Assembly: GCA_965249175.1 (NCBI GenBank)
Contig: OZ252227.1
Span: forward strand, 4,774,001-4,838,000
Length of the DNA: 64,000 bases
Reading direction: 5' to 3'
From: CAZYFH01 sp965249175
GTDB taxonomy: Bacteria; Acidobacteriota; Vicinamibacteria; Vicinamibacterales; UBA8438
The notes below the pieces were generated by a model that was not told the DNA's origin, did not search any database, and saw only the letters and a program-made list of their open reading frames with translations. Of this stretch, positions 1-8,503 are shown in pieces (the stretch's first letter is position 1; every line of letters begins with the position of its first letter). Made by a program: the position numbers and the translations under genes.

Positions 1-2
1 TC

Positions 3-1670
3 GGTCTGGCTCGGGCGCTCGAGGCGTCCGGCAACCGGCCGGAGGCAATGGCAACCCTGCGGGAAGCACAGCTCGAGCATCGGACCGCGGACGCGTTTGT
101 CGCGGCCCGTACGGAAGCACGACGATTGTCCCGCACGCTGGGCGACACACCCCAGCCCTTCAGCGAGAGCGAATATCGAAGTCTTGCCCGCCGCCTCCGC
201 AATGCATCGCGCTTCCCCGCCGCGCTCGACCTCATCGAGGCGTGGCGTGAGGCCTATCCGGACACCGCACGCCCCGATCGCATCGAGTCCGACCGGATCG
301 CGACGCTCTATGCGCAGCGCGCCAACGCACAAGGGGTGGCCGCGTGCGAAGGGTTCTATCGGCGCTTTCCGTCGAGCACGCTGACGCCGGAGGTCCGCCA
401 GACCGATTTTCGGCTGGCCGTCCGGATGGCCGACACGGAGCGCGCCCGCGGACTCGGGCTGGCCTTGTGGGAGGGCCGTGTACCCGGCGCCACCGATGGG
501 CAGCGTCGTGGTGCGGCCTCGCTCCTGGCCGCCTATCTCGTCGCGGTTGGAGACGTCGAGGGTGGCCTGGCGCTCTATCGCGAGCTGTTTCAGACGGCGC
601 AGTCGGCTGACGACCAGCGGGCAATGCTGTGGCGCGCCGGCGTGGCGGCACTCCGCGACGGACAGCACCAGCGCGCGGTCACCAACCTCGGCGCCCTGGT
701 CGACCGGCGCCCGAGCGATGACCTTGCGCTCGCAGCCACCTACTGGCTTGCGGTCGCACATGCGCGAACCGGCGCCACAGACCGAGCGGCGCAGGCCTTT
801 GGTGGACTCGCGGGCCGTCGTCCGTATCACTACTACGGTCTGCGGGCGGCGGACCGGCTCGAGGAACTGACGCCGGGCACGGCAAACGCGCCGCCCCAGC
901 CGGCGACCTTCCCGCCGCTGTCTCTCACTCGCGCGTCACGCGAGCGGGCCGAGTTCAAGGCGGCGGTGGCGCTCGCACGCGCAGGCCTCACGGCCGACGC
1001 CGCCGGCTACCTCCGACGGCTCCTCGAGCACCAGTCACGCGACCGCGGCCTGGCGTTGCTGGCCGCCCGTGCGTCCGCCGACGCCGGCCAGTACGGCGCC
1101 GTCGCGCGCATCGTCGTTAACCACTTCGGCACGTATCTCGAACGCCCCGCGCGCGACCTGCCGGCCGACTTCTGGCAACTCGTCTACCCGCGCCCGTTCT
1201 GGGACGCGGTCCAGGCGGCCGCGACGTCGCACGATGTGGATCCGGTCTTATTGCTGTCGCTGATGCGGCAGGAGTCCCGCTTCGACCCCAACGCGCGGTC
1301 TGCCGTTGGCGCGATCGGGCTACTACAAGTCATGCCATACACGGCGACGGCGCTTGCGCGCCGCGCCGGCGTTGCCGAGATCCTCACCGAGCGCGGGGTT
1401 GACGAGACGACGCTCACCGAGCCGGCGGTCAACCTGGCAATCGCGGCGCGGCTGAATGGTGACCTGCTGTCGCTGTTCGACGACGCCCTCCCTCCGGTCG
1501 TCGCGTCCTACAACGCGGGTGAGGATCGGGTCGCCATCTGGTGGCAGGCCGCGCGGGACCAGCGCCAGGACGCCTTCATCGACACCATCCCGTACGCTGA
1601 GACCAGGCGCTTCGTGCGCGAGGTGCTGGCCAACTACGCCGCGTACCAGCGGATCTACGGAACGCCCTAA
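3..1670 (+). CDS. Soluble lytic transglycosylase (Slt70-like), 5'-partial
   Basis: Periplasmic murein hydrolase that cleaves the MurNAc-GlcNAc bond to give 1,6-anhydro products. The frame is open to the left edge (…GLARALEASGNRPEA before the first ATG at 48), so the gene begins outside the window. The N-terminal two-thirds is Ala/Arg-rich helical TPR-like repeat, as in the Slt70 superhelix. The C-terminal SLT domain carries the catalytic Glu in MRQESRFDP (residue 409 counted from the ATG at 48), followed by AIGLLQVMP and SYNAGEDRV, the usual SLT motifs II and III. A TAA stop is followed at once by a palindromic repeat. Family assignment is firm; the true N-terminus cannot be seen. Confidence 0.9.
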   Translation, partial: GLARALEASGNRPEAMATLREAQLEHRTADAFVAARTEARRLSRTLGDTPQPFSESEYRSLARRLRNASRFPAALDLIEAWREAYPDTARPDRIESDRIATLYAQRANAQGVAACEGFYRRFPSSTLTPEVRQTDFRLAVRMADTERARGLGLALWEGRVPGATDGQRRGAASLLAAYLVAVGDVEGGLALYRELFQTAQSADDQRAMLWRAGVAALRDGQHQRAVTNLGALVDRRPSDDLALAATYWLAVAHARTGATDRAAQAFGGLAGRRPYHYYGLRAADRLEELTPGTANAPPQPATFPPLSLTRASRERAEFKAAVALARAGLTADAAGYLRRLLEHQSRDRGLALLAARASADAGQYGAVARIVVNHFGTYLERPARDLPADFWQLVYPRPFWDAVQAAATSHDVDPVLLLSLMRQESRFDPNARSAVGAIGLLQVMPYTATALARRAGVAEILTERGVDETTLTEPAVNLAIAARLNGDLLSLFDDALPPVVASYNAGEDRVAIWWQAARDQRQDAFIDTIPYAETRRFVREVLANYAAYQRIYGTP

Positions 1671-1695
1671 TAACCCCAGAGCTCACTTGGGTTTA
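1671..1695. repeat. Short palindromic repeat, CCCCAGAG family
   Basis: This begins at the base after the transglycosylase stop codon. It reads taaccccagagctcac and closes with gggttta, so it is an imperfect inverted repeat. The first half matches the arms of the elements at 30681-30842 and 32532-32557. It lies in the convergent gap with the gamma-glutamyltranspeptidase gene, so it may act as a bidirectional terminator. No T-tract follows. The terminator role is inference. Confidence 0.55.
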
Positions 1696-1715
1696 GGCGT
1701 CCCGATCGACACGAA

Positions 1716-3413
1716 TCAGTAACCGCGCGCCGTGCTGCCGGCACGGCGCCGATCCGCCGCGCCCTCGAGGAGGTCGGCGTCGGCGTCGTAGTAGATGGCC
1801 TGCGCCGTACCCTGGCGGGCGCGGGTCGTGACGGAGTGACCACGGGCCTCGAGCAGCGCGACCGTATCTGGAGACAACCCGTAGCGCTCCGCGGAGATCA
1901 CGTCCGGCAGCCACTGGTGATGGAACCGCGGCGCGTCGACCGCTTCCTGGATGTTCATCCCGTGGTCGACGACATTCAGGATGGTGTGAAGCACGGTGTT
2001 GATGATCGTGCGGCCACCCGGACTACCGGTCACCATGACCAGCCGGCCGCCGCGCGCCACAATGGTCGGCGTCATGCTCGACAACATCCGCTTACCCGGA
2101 GCAGCGAGATTGGGCGCCGTGCCAATCAACCCGCGTGTCGTCGTCAGGCCTGGCCCGCCGTTGAAATCGCCCATCTCGTTATTGAGCAAGAACCCCGCAC
2201 CTGGGACGACGATGCTCGACCCGTAGGCCTGTTCGAGGGTGTAGGTCAGCGAGACCGCATTGCGATCCGCATCGACGATGGACAGATGCGTCGTTTCCTC
2301 TCCTTCGATCGGCCACTCGAACGACTCGGGTGACGACACCGACGCCCGGTCGCTCAGGATCGTCCGCCGCTGACGTTCGGCATACTCCTTGGAGATCAAT
2401 CGCGCGATCGGCATTGTGGGATTGAACGCGGGGTCGCCGAGGTAGCGGGCACGGTCCGCATAGGCGCGCCGCATCGCCTCGACCATCCGATGCACGTTGG
2501 TCGCCGAACCGTGACCCGCGGTCCCGAGGTCGTACCCCTCGAGGATATTCAGCATCTCGACGAGCGCCGTCCCTCCCGAGCTGATCGGTGGCATCGAGAT
2601 GATGTCGTGGCCGCGATAGGTGCCACGGATCGGCGCGCGCGCCACCGCCGCGTACGCCGCGAGATCGGCACGGGTGATCAGCCCATCGTGGGCGCGCATC
2701 TCCCGTTCGATGAGCTCCGCCGTCTCACCCGCATAGAAGCCGGCGGGTCCGTCGGACGCGATCCGCTCGAGCGTACGGGCGAGCGCGGGTTGGCGGAGGA
2801 CGTCGCCCGGCGCGTATGGAGCACCGTCGTTCGAAAACGCCGCGACCGATGCGGGGTAGCGCCGAAAGCGCGGCAGCACGCCGGCTAGCGAATCCGCCTG
2901 TTCGTGGGAGAGGACAAACCCATCGCGCGCCAGGCGGATGGCCGGTTCGACGAGACGCTGCCACGGCAGACGTCCGTGCTCGGTCCAGGCGAGGTGCAAC
3001 CCGGCCACGGTGCCCGGCACGCCGACCGCGATGTGGCTGTTGTGGTGACGGTCGGCGTCGTAGACCCCGTCGACGAGAAACATCGCCGGCGTTGCCGCCG
3101 CTGGCGCCGCCTCCCGAAAGTCGTAGGCGACGGCCGCGCCCGACGCGGGACGGTAGACGGCAAAGCCACCGCCACCGATGTTGCCGGCGGCGGGGTGGGT
3201 CACCGAGAGCGCGAACGCCGTCGCCACCGCGGCATCGATGGCCGACCCGCCCGCGCGGAGCGTGCCCAACCCGACGGCGGCGGCGTGCGGCTCCCGCGCG
3301 ACCACCATCCCGTGCCGCGCCCGGACCGGCTGCGCGTTGGCCCCGAGTGTCGCGACAATGACGAGGGTCCCGGCGGCGAGGAGCGCCCCGACCCGCACAC
3401 GCAACGCCAGCAT
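1716..3413 (-). CDS. ggt: Gamma-glutamyltranspeptidase, secreted
   Basis: Ntn-hydrolase that transfers or hydrolyses gamma-glutamyl groups, for example from glutathione, in the periplasm. The ATG at 3413 was chosen because it opens a clean signal peptide (MLALRVRVGALLAAGTLVIV… ending GANAQP); the frame extends further upstream without support. The 565-aa protein has the typical order: large-subunit motifs (GGSAIDAAVATAFAL, GNIGGGGF), then the autocleavage and nucleophile Thr at about residue 374 in EETTHLSIVD, and the small-subunit segments MLSSMTPTIV and GSPGGRTIINTV. The length is normal for a GGT precursor. It is divergent from the S9 peptidase across an 85-bp gap that must hold both promoters. 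Confidence 0.95.
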   Translation of the reverse strand: MLALRVRVGALLAAGTLVIVATLGANAQPVRARHGMVVAREPHAAAVGLGTLRAGGSAIDAAVATAFALSVTHPAAGNIGGGGFAVYRPASGAAVAYDFREAAPAAATPAMFLVDGVYDADRHHNSHIAVGVPGTVAGLHLAWTEHGRLPWQRLVEPAIRLARDGFVLSHEQADSLAGVLPRFRRYPASVAAFSNDGAPYAPGDVLRQPALARTLERIASDGPAGFYAGETAELIEREMRAHDGLITRADLAAYAAVARAPIRGTYRGHDIISMPPISSGGTALVEMLNILEGYDLGTAGHGSATNVHRMVEAMRRAYADRARYLGDPAFNPTMPIARLISKEYAERQRRTILSDRASVSSPESFEWPIEGEETTHLSIVDADRNAVSLTYTLEQAYGSSIVVPGAGFLLNNEMGDFNGGPGLTTTRGLIGTAPNLAAPGKRMLSSMTPTIVARGGRLVMVTGSPGGRTIINTVLHTILNVVDHGMNIQEAVDAPRFHHQWLPDVISAERYGLSPDTVALLEARGHSVTTRARQGTAQAIYYDADADLLEGAADRRRAGSTARGY

Positions 3414-3498
3414 GTTGGTCCAAGTGTAGGATAGGCGACCGCGCGACGCCGGTCGAATGGGCATCCCTGTCTCCGAGGGGGCTGCTAGGATCATCGTC

Positions 3499-5634
3499 AT
3501 GATCATGGTCATTGGCCGGAACCCGCTCGGATGCACGTCGGTAGCGGTCACGCTCGTCGCAACGTTGCAGACAACGCCCGTCGGGGCGCAGCCACGCGGC
3601 CTCGCGCCGAGCGACGTCTATGCGGAGGTCGGCGTCGGCCAGGTTGCGGTCTCCCCCGTCGGCGACCTGCTGGCGTTCACGGTCACGACCATCGACGAGG
3701 CCAGCAACGAGCGTCACAGCGAGATCTGGATGCAGCCGCTGCGCGGCGGTCGCCCGGAGGGCGAGGCCACGCGATACACCGACCCGACAACCAAAGCCTC
3801 GGAGCCACGCTGGGCGCCGGACGGTCGCCTCTTGAGCTTTCGATCACGCCGGGGAGACGATGCCAACGACATCTGGTTCGCGCGCGTGACAGCTCCCGGC
3901 GGCGAGGCGTATCACATCGACGGCGTGACGGCCGCGCCGCTGTGGTCGCGCGACGGCGAATGGATCGCGTTCACGCACGCGACCGCGACCGGCGCAGACG
4001 CGGAGGATGCGGACACGAACCGAGTCGGCTGGATCGCACCGGACGCGATCACGACGACACTCGACGCGAGCCGTTTCGACGGTCGGGTCATCACGTCGAT
4101 GCGCTACAAACGGGACGGCACCCTCACCCTCCTCCCCCACCGTCGCGCCGAGGCGGTGACTCAACTGATGGTGGTGCCGGCGTCGGGCGGCGCCCCCGTG
4201 TCGCTCACCTCGCTAGCGTTCGACGTCTCGGACCCCGCGTGGTCCGCCGACGGGAGCCAGATCTTCTTCGTAGGCGACGAGCAGCAGCACGATGAGCTGA
4301 GCGCCGACCTGACCCAGGATCTGTATGTCGTGCCTCGCGAGGGCGGCGAGCCACGCAAGCTCACGTCGAACCCCGGCAGCGAGTTCGCCCCGGCTGTCTC
4401 CCCGAGCGGCGAGCACCTCGCGTTCCTCTATCGCCGAGATCGCGGATCGCCGACCGACCTCAAGATTGTCGACCTCCGCCCGAACGGCACCTTGACCGGG
4501 CCGCCCCGCACGCTCACGAGCGAGTGGGATCTCGTACCGGGCCGGCCCACGTGGACCCCGGACGGCGCGGCCGTGCGATTCGAGGCCGGCGCCGGCGGCA
4601 ACCGCCATCTCTTCGAAGTGACGGTCCGTGGCGAGTTGATCCGGCAGGTCACGACCGGCGACCGGTACGTCGCGTCCGTGTCGACCTCGATCGACGGACA
4701 GGTCATGGCGTACACCGTGTCGGATGCCGTCACGCCCGCGGAGGTCTACACCAACAGGGGCGATGGCAGCCTCCAACGCAAGGCCACGTCATTCAACGAC
4801 GGCTGGCTGGCCGACATTACTCGGCAGCCGGCCGAGCGGCTCACGTGGGCGGTCGAGGACGGCACCCAGATCGAGGGGTGGCTCGTCGCGCCGGTCGGCT
4901 TCGAGCCTGGTGAGACGTATCCGATGATCCTGAAGATCCACGGCGGCCCGCACGGCGCCTATGGCAATACCTTCTTTCGCACGTTCCACGTGCTCTCCGC
5001 CTCAGGGTTCTTCGTGCTGTACGCGAACCCCCGCGGCTCGACGGGTTACGGCCATGCGTACACTTACGCGACGCGCGAAGCCTGGGGGGAGATGGATACC
5101 GAGGACTTGCTTGCGGGTGTGGATGCCGCCCTGGACGCACATCCGGAAATCGACGCGAGCCGTCTCGGCGTGTCCGGTGGCAGCTACGGCGGCTTCATGA
5201 CGAACTGGCTGACGGCGACGACCGATCGGTTCGCCGCAGCGGTCACGAGCCGGTCGATCGCCAACTGGGAGAGCTGGTACGGCGGCACCGACGTGCAGTG
5301 GCTCACGGAGCAGGAGTTCGCCGGCACCCCGTGGGAGGCCCGCGACGTGTATCGCCGACTGTCACCCATCTCCTACGTCGAGCAGGTGACCGCGCCGACG
5401 CTCGTCATCCACAGCGAGAACGACTACCGGACCCCGATCGGCGACGGCGAACAGTGGTTCATGGCGCTGAAGAAGCGCAACGTGCCGACGGAGCTGGTGC
5501 GATACCCGCGCTCGTCGCACGGACTGTCGCGCACGGGGGAGCCGTGGCTGCTGGTGGACCGCCTGGAGCGGCTCCGGAGCTGGTTCGTCCACTGGCTCAT
5601 CGATGCCCCTCCGGCGACGTCCGTGTCGCGCTGA
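3499..5634 (+). CDS. S9 family prolyl oligopeptidase, secreted
   Basis: Serine peptidase of 711 aa acting on oligopeptides, with an N-terminal signal sequence (MIMVIGRNPLG… VGAQP). Residues ~40-450 are beta-propeller blades with repeated PDG, SPSGEHLAF and SADGSQIFF type motifs. The C-terminal alpha/beta-hydrolase domain opens at LKIHGGPHGAYG. The catalytic triad is visible: Ser562 in GGSYGGF, Asp642 in HSENDYRTP and His674 in SSHGLSR. The ATG at 3499 was chosen for the AGGA eight bases upstream. It points away from the gamma-glutamyltranspeptidase gene; both products would help use extracellular peptides. S9C is the best subfamily fit from the propeller plus GGSYGG arrangement. Confidence 0.93.
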   Translation: MIMVIGRNPLGCTSVAVTLVATLQTTPVGAQPRGLAPSDVYAEVGVGQVAVSPVGDLLAFTVTTIDEASNERHSEIWMQPLRGGRPEGEATRYTDPTTKASEPRWAPDGRLLSFRSRRGDDANDIWFARVTAPGGEAYHIDGVTAAPLWSRDGEWIAFTHATATGADAEDADTNRVGWIAPDAITTTLDASRFDGRVITSMRYKRDGTLTLLPHRRAEAVTQLMVVPASGGAPVSLTSLAFDVSDPAWSADGSQIFFVGDEQQHDELSADLTQDLYVVPREGGEPRKLTSNPGSEFAPAVSPSGEHLAFLYRRDRGSPTDLKIVDLRPNGTLTGPPRTLTSEWDLVPGRPTWTPDGAAVRFEAGAGGNRHLFEVTVRGELIRQVTTGDRYVASVSTSIDGQVMAYTVSDAVTPAEVYTNRGDGSLQRKATSFNDGWLADITRQPAERLTWAVEDGTQIEGWLVAPVGFEPGETYPMILKIHGGPHGAYGNTFFRTFHVLSASGFFVLYANPRGSTGYGHAYTYATREAWGEMDTEDLLAGVDAALDAHPEIDASRLGVSGGSYGGFMTNWLTATTDRFAAAVTSRSIANWESWYGGTDVQWLTEQEFAGTPWEARDVYRRLSPISYVEQVTAPTLVIHSENDYRTPIGDGEQWFMALKKRNVPTELVRYPRSSHGLSRTGEPWLLVDRLERLRSWFVHWLIDAPPATSVSR

Positions 5635-5677
5635 CCTACGCTGCGATCTGGCGCCGAGCGCGCCACGAACCTTCCTA

Positions 5678-5723
5678 GGGCCAGGCTTCAGCCTGGCCCG
5701 CAGGCCTGAAGGCCTGCGCTACG
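5678..5723. repeat. Tandem hairpin repeat, AGGCCTGAAGGCCT family
   Basis: Two adjacent perfect hairpins follow the S9 peptidase gene. The first has 10-bp arms at 5678-5687 and 5690-5699 (gggccaggct / agcctggccc). The second has 8-bp arms at 5700-5707 and 5710-5717 (gcaggcct / aggcctgc), followed by gctacg. The second hairpin and its tail recur exactly at 16923-16946. Lying between convergent genes, the block could stop transcription from both sides. It is clearly a dispersed repeat within this genome. Confidence 0.75.
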
Positions 5724-5750
5724 TACGCAACGAGCGAGCTCGGGGATTCG

Positions 5751-7337
5751 TCACGGGCGGGCGCCGGTCCGCGCGCCCATCTCGCGCATCATCTCCGCTG
5801 GAGTCAGACCGACCCAGCAATGGCCCCGGCCGGGGCCGTAGGCAATCCGGGCGTCGTACGCGGGATCCGTGTCGTCGAGCCACGCGTCGAAGAGCCGCAC
5901 CGCACCGTCGAGATAGTAGTCGTCCGCCTCGCCCACCCAGATGTTGATCTTGCCGCGCAGCTTGGGCCCCAGCGTCATCCAGTCGCGCGCGAGACGCAGC
6001 CGCAGGTCGTAACGCTCCCAGTGCGCGGTCACCGTGCGATCGATGTCGCCGGTGACCGGGTCCCAGAGCGACACAGGAAGGCCGTCGTCGCCGCGCGGTC
6101 CATAGACCGCATTCCACGCGCCCCACTGACGGCCCGACCGCGTCCAGCTGTCGCCTCGCCCGAGGGCGGACTCCATCCGGAGCTCCTGCCGCATCGTGAA
6201 GCGGACGTCGCCGCTGGTGTCGCGGGCGGCGGGACGCTCGTGGCCCAGCGCGTCAACATAGGCGTTCGCGTCGTCGTAAATGTTCACCAATTGCAGCCGA
6301 CGGAAGTCGAGACCGTCTGGACAGGACGACCAGGCGCCGTTGAAAAAATCCGGGTAGAAGATCTGCAGGGCGAGAGCAACCCATCCACCTGTCGAGCCGC
6401 CGTCGATGACCCGCGCGGCCGGTTCCCCGACAGCGCGAAAACGCGCCTCGATGAGGGGGATGAGCTCCATTGTGATCGCGTCACCATATGGCCCATTGTT
6501 GGCGGAGTTGACCTGATACGGGTCGCCGTACGGACCGGCCCCGTCGAGGTGCACGAGAATCATGCGCGGCATGTCGTCAGCGAGCCATGCCTCTCGGAAC
6601 GCGGATCCGGGTCGCATGAGCCGCATGACCTCGGTGTAGCGGTCGCCGTATCCGCCGACGCGAACACGCGCGGGATAGCGCCGCGCCGGGTCGTCCTCGT
6701 AGCCGCGCGGTAGGATGACGCCCGCCCGGAGGTCGAACGGACGGCCATGAAACCTGGAGAGTCGCGCCGAGCGTAGCCGTACGAATCGCACGTGCTCGGT
6801 CTCGTCCGGCGCGCGCGCCGCACGCACGCGTTCGGTCAGCCGCAGGCTGACGGCGCCTCCGGGTGCGCTGCCGACCGAAAACGGTCGAGCGTGGCTGTAC
6901 AGGTTGCCTGGGGCACCGTGGGAGCGGTGGTTCTGGCTGAGGTCGAGAACGGCCTGCGCCAGATAGTCGCCGGGCGGCAGGTCCGCGAGCGTCGCATACG
7001 GAAAGGCCGAGGCCGACCCGTCGACGACCACCGTGTCCCCGACGCCCACGGCACGGACATCGACGCCGAAGATCGGCATCGCGTCCGGCGCCACGCGACC
7101 AATGCGCAGCCGCGGCTCGCGACCACCGGGGCGGCCCACGGCGACGATGACGCGGCCGCTCACGGGCGCCGCGCGCATGCCGTCGCCGACGCGCACCTCG
7201 AAGCGGAGATCAGCCCCACGGGACAGCGACGTCTGCGCGGCGCCATTCATGCCGGCGGCAAGCAGCATGCCGCCCGCAAGAGCGGCGCCACACGCCAGGC
7301 GGATTTCGCGCTTCACCTCATCCCCGCGGTCGATCAT
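5751..7337 (-). CDS. Putative secreted esterase-like alpha/beta hydrolase
   Basis: 528-aa exported protein with a hydrophobic signal sequence (ACGAALAGGMLLAAGMNGAAQ). Residues ~40-170 look like a beta-sandwich domain. The rest resembles the esterase D/Fes-type alpha/beta hydrolases: VILPRGYEDDPARRYP, then the likely nucleophile Ser in DGGSTGGWVAL, with an acid in WVGEADDYYLDG and His in GPGRGHCWVG. The ATG at 7337 is used; a GTG at 7319 gives a tighter signal peptide and is the alternative start. The substrate is unknown. It diverges from the TAXI binding-protein gene across 71 bp. Confidence 0.7.
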   Translation of the reverse strand: MIDRGDEVKREIRLACGAALAGGMLLAAGMNGAAQTSLSRGADLRFEVRVGDGMRAAPVSGRVIVAVGRPGGREPRLRIGRVAPDAMPIFGVDVRAVGVGDTVVVDGSASAFPYATLADLPPGDYLAQAVLDLSQNHRSHGAPGNLYSHARPFSVGSAPGGAVSLRLTERVRAARAPDETEHVRFVRLRSARLSRFHGRPFDLRAGVILPRGYEDDPARRYPARVRVGGYGDRYTEVMRLMRPGSAFREAWLADDMPRMILVHLDGAGPYGDPYQVNSANNGPYGDAITMELIPLIEARFRAVGEPAARVIDGGSTGGWVALALQIFYPDFFNGAWSSCPDGLDFRRLQLVNIYDDANAYVDALGHERPAARDTSGDVRFTMRQELRMESALGRGDSWTRSGRQWGAWNAVYGPRGDDGLPVSLWDPVTGDIDRTVTAHWERYDLRLRLARDWMTLGPKLRGKINIWVGEADDYYLDGAVRLFDAWLDDTDPAYDARIAYGPGRGHCWVGLTPAEMMREMGARTGARP

Positions 7338-7408
7338 AGTGCGGGCTCTGCGACCCGCGTTCCGGGGTCATCGTCGGGAGCAGACAGTGGGAAGACAGTA
7401 GAATCCAC

Positions 7409-8416
7409 ATGATGATGATGTCGGCAACCTCGGCACGGCAGCGATACGCGTGGGTCGCGACGTTCATGCTCGCGGCGGTCGCGGCGGCCTGCACCCCGCC
7501 GCAGGTGGGCGGATTGACCCAGCGCCTGTCTATCGCCACCGGCACGACCGGTGGCGTCTACTACCCCTACGGCGGTGGGCTCGCCAAGGTCATCAGCGAC
7601 AGCCTCGAAGGCGTCGAAGTCACCGCGGAGGTCACGGCCGGCACCGTCGACAACCTGAAGCTCATCGCCAACCGATCGTCCGACCTCGCCTTCGGTCTGG
7701 CCGACTCGATCGATGACGCCGCGCACAGCCGCGGGGCGTTCGCGGACTTCGGCGCGGTTCCGATGCGAGCGCTCGCGGTGCTCTACGATAACTACAACCA
7801 CATCATCTCGGTGACCGCGAACGGCATCGAGACGGTGGCCGACCTGCGGGACAAGGTCGTGTCGACCGGGGCTCCCGGGAGCGGTACCGAGATCAGCGCG
7901 TTTCGCATCCTCGAGGCCGGCGGTGTCGACCCGGAGAGGGACATCACCAGACAGCGCCTCGGCTCCGGGCAATCGGTCGACGCGCTCAAGGACGACAAGA
8001 TCGACGCGTTCTTCTTCAGCGGGGGTCTCCCGACGGGAGCCGTGCTCGACCTGGCCTCGACGCCGGGCCGCACGATCAAGGTGGTGCCGAACGGCGAGTT
8101 CCTCGGGACGCTACAGGAGCAATACGGCCACCGCCTCTATCACAACGCCACCATCCCGATGACGACCTATCCCGGCATGGAGGAAGCGGTGACGGTCGTC
8201 GCCGTGTCGAACGTCCTCGTCGTCCATGAGTCGATGGACGCGCAGCTCGCGTACGACATTACGCGGGTCCTGTTCGACTATCACGACGAGCTGGCCGCCG
8301 TCCATCCGATGGCGGCCATCCTGTCGCTCGACACCGCGATGGTCGGATCGCCCATCCCGTTCCATGACGGCGCCGCTCGGTATTACGAGGAACAGGGCGT
8401 CTCCGAATCCCAGTAG
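7409..8416 (+). CDS. TAXI-family TRAP transporter solute-binding lipoprotein
   Basis: Extracytoplasmic substrate-binding subunit of a TRAP-associated (TAXI) uptake system, 335 aa. A lipobox ending VAAAC suggests acylation after a short hydrophobic signal. The TAXI hallmark IATGTTGGVYYPYGGGLA follows, then GLADSIDDAA, STGAPGSGTEISAFRIL and FFFSGGLPTGAVLDL, all characteristic of this family, which binds dicarboxylates or glutamate-like ligands. Four ATG codons in a row open the frame; which is used cannot be told. It sits directly before the fused TRAP permease gene, so the pair is very likely one transporter operon. Confidence 0.92.
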   Translation: MMMMSATSARQRYAWVATFMLAAVAAACTPPQVGGLTQRLSIATGTTGGVYYPYGGGLAKVISDSLEGVEVTAEVTAGTVDNLKLIANRSSDLAFGLADSIDDAAHSRGAFADFGAVPMRALAVLYDNYNHIISVTANGIETVADLRDKVVSTGAPGSGTEISAFRILEAGGVDPERDITRQRLGSGQSVDALKDDKIDAFFFSGGLPTGAVLDLASTPGRTIKVVPNGEFLGTLQEQYGHRLYHNATIPMTTYPGMEEAVTVVAVSNVLVVHESMDAQLAYDITRVLFDYHDELAAVHPMAAILSLDTAMVGSPIPFHDGAARYYEEQGVSESQ

Positions 8417-8503
8417 GCTAGGAGCCCGTGGTGGAAGTGCGCGTCGCACCGAGACCGGTGAGGCGCCCGAGTCCGCTGGGCACACCGTGAGCGAGAGCCG
8501 ACC

